Shown one piece after another: positions 62,502 through 64,000 of a stretch of 64,000 nucleotides of DNA. The notes under the pieces are model-generated. The model did no database searches. It had not been told where the DNA came from and saw nothing but the letters and a program-made list of their open reading frames with translations. Numbering within the stretch: position 1 is the stretch's first letter; every line of letters begins with the position of its first letter. Position numbers and translations under genes: made by a program. This stretch comes from Iodobacter fluviatilis (GTDB taxonomy: Bacteria > Pseudomonadota > Gammaproteobacteria > Burkholderiales > Chitinibacteraceae): NCBI RefSeq assembly GCF_900451195.1, contig NZ_UGHR01000004.1, forward strand, positions 1 through 64,000, in the 5' to 3' direction.

Positions 62502-62995
62502 GCACCGCCTGCAGAAAAAAAGGCCATGCTCAGAGCGGGTAAGGGAGCATAAGGGGAACCTGGCACTTGTTCAACGCTCTGAGCCGCTAGGATTTGCGAT
62601 TTTGCGGTGTTACTTCGTTTGACTAAACACTTACTGATTTACATCTAAGAATTCTTATTCGGAAGGCGTATTCTGCTTGCCACATGCAACAGGATGATCT
62701 GTGCATGCGATTTGCCTGGCAGATTGATACTGCCCCAAGTCTTGAATGTAGATAATTTGAGTAAGAGATCCGTACTTTTTAGCGATGAAATATCTTCACT
62801 TCTGGCATAAAAGCCGGCGGGGTCGAAACTTATTCATGCGGATGGGATAATCGCAATAGGCTAAGACGAAAATGTATGCTTGCACAAAGTAAGCATTTTG
62901 TAGGTATGATCGCGAACAAAATCAAGAAATCAGAAAGAAAATTATCCAAGATATTTTTGATTTGAAGATTCCACCTTATTCAGGAGTAAGACCTA
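62502..62995. other. Intergenic region before pyk
   Basis: About 494 bp. A weak promoter candidate is TTGCAC (62880-62885) and TATGAT (62905-62910), spacer 19 bp. No RNA gene, terminator with a T run or ORF of note was recognised. Confidence 0.45.
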
Positions 62996-64000
62996 ATGAT
63001 CAGAGGCACAAAGATTGTTGCAACCCTCGGCCCCGCTTCCAACGACCCTAAGGTCTTGGAGCAGCTGATTCAGGCCGGGGTGAATATGGTTAGGCTGAAC
63101 TTCTCCCATGGCACCGCACAAGACCATACCGATCGCGCTAATTTAGTGCGTTCTATTGCAGAGCGCCTCGGGCAATCTGTTGCGGTTCTGGCTGATTTGC
63201 AAGGCCCCAAGATTCGCGTTGGTAAGTTTGAAAACGGCAAAATTGAGCTAGTAAAAGGCACTGAGTTTATTCTGGATGCGGCTTGTGAGCTGGGTAATCA
63301 GGATTATGTGGGCCTAGATTACAAAGAATTGCCTAATGATGTGGTGTCGGGCGATATTTTATTGCTGGATGACGGCAAAATTAAGCTGGAAGTTATTTCG
63401 GTAACGGGCGTTAAAGTTTTAACGAAAGTTCTTGTGGGCGGCACCTTATCTAATAATAAGGGTATCAATCGCCAAGGCGGCGGCTTAACAGCGCCCGCGC
63501 TGACCGAAAAAGACATGGCCGATATCAAAACAGCGGCTGCATTGCATGCTGATTATGTGGCTGTTTCATTCCCTAAGAGTGGCAGCGATATGCACCTGGC
63601 GCGTACTCTTTTGCTGGCAGAAGGCAGCCATGCAGGTTTGATCGCCAAAATTGAGCGTACCGAAGCCATCACCAATCTGGTAGAAATCCTGGAAGCGTCC
63701 GACGGTATTATGGTGGCGCGTGGTGATCTGGCCGTTGAAGTGGGCGATGCGGCTGTACCTGCCTTGCAAAAGCGCATGATTAAGATGGCGCGTCAGATGC
63801 GCAAATTGTCGATTACGGCGACGCAAATGATGGAATCCATGATCAGCAGCCCGGTGCCTACACGCGCTGAAGTGTCTGATGTGGCCAATGCGGTGCTCGA
63901 TGGTACTGATGCGGTGATGTTGTCGGCTGAATCAGCTGCGGGTAAGTACCCTGTAGAATCAGTAGAAGCCATGTTGCGTGTTTGCCAGGAAGTAGAAAAA
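62996..64000 (+). CDS. pyk: Pyruvate kinase, 3' end beyond the window
   Basis: First 335 codons. [23 protein letters not shown] at the N-terminus, NFSHG, GPKIRVG, the KIERTEAI block with the catalytic Lys, [10 protein letters not shown] and the [10 protein letters not shown] block. CAGGAGTAAG (62981-62990) precedes the ATG. Converts PEP and ADP to pyruvate and ATP. Confidence 0.97.
   Translation, partial: MIRGTKIVATLGPASNDPKVLEQLIQAGVNMVRLNFSHGTAQDHTDRANLVRSIAERLGQSVAVLADLQGPKIRVGKFENGKIELVKGTEFILDAACELGNQDYVGLDYKELPNDVVSGDILLLDDGKIKLEVISVTGVKVLTKVLVGGTLSNNKGINRQGGGLTAPALTEKDMADIKTAAALHADYVAVSFPKSGSDMHLARTLLLAEGSHAGLIAKIERTEAITNLVEILEASDGIMVARGDLAVEVGDAAVPALQKRMIKMARQMRKLSITATQMMESMISSPVPTRAEVSDVANAVLDGTDAVMLSAESAAGKYPVESVEAMLRVCQEVEK

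Overview
The window looks like chromosomal DNA of a betaproteobacterium of the order Neisseriales (Chromobacteriaceae/Chitinibacteraceae type, possibly Iodobacter-like). This rests on the rRNA sequence, the COG4389 'Gcr' membrane protein, a secreted GH18 chitinase, a PEP-CTERM protein and gene orders shared with other Beta/Gammaproteobacteria. Composition is moderate in GC and even along the window. No prophage, CRISPR array or transposase gene was seen. The genus is an inference.

Layout. 1-4773: the 3' part of an rRNA operon (16S-23S-5S, no tRNA in the spacer) with its terminator. 4936-12082: a glycosyltransferase broken by one base at a poly-G run, an LpxH-like phosphatase, a DUF1289 protein, a large DUF2298 membrane protein, the COG4389 protein and a 2OG-Fe(II) oxygenase. 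12213-15154: a periplasmic binding protein coupled to a membrane GGDEF-like sensor. 15126-21868: metF, chitinase, a secreted endonuclease, an EAL protein, lrgAB with a divergent LysR regulator, and tRNA-Leu. 22090-25662: the rsmI / lpoA-yraN-diaA-dolP envelope and replication cluster. 25943-30269: tyrB, murJ, rpsT and unknown genes. 30527-42483: two c-di-GMP proteins, an AI-2E-family permease, nadE, two chemoreceptors, sbcB and a TIGR03790 protein. 42845-46182: a PEP-CTERM protein, three tRNAs, folD and pyrD. 46450-54635: the complete rnfABCDGE operon with extra genes, then nth. 54653-58040: a HEPN/MNT toxin-antitoxin-like pair and an ABC exporter with a permease remnant. 58138-64000: repeats, msrC, a lipoprotein, rep and the start of pyk.

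Themes. Four proteins carry c-di-GMP domains. Two of them have a degraded GGDEF catalytic motif but keep an RxxD inhibitory-site motif exactly five residues upstream, which suggests c-di-GMP-binding receptors rather than cyclases. With two chemoreceptors and a secreted chitinase and nuclease, the picture is of a surface-colonising, polymer-degrading bacterium. The rnf operon is unusual: each of its four non-coding gaps holds a long inverted repeat of one family, and a ParB-like gene overlaps the end of rnfC.

Best leads for something undescribed: the repeat-filled rnf operon with its ParB-like insert; the two receptor-like GGDEF proteins; the short hairpin element lying inside the terminator after msrC; the HEPN/MNT pair with palindromes at its promoter; and the 30-codon ORF locked by ATGA overlaps between an ABC ATPase and its permease.
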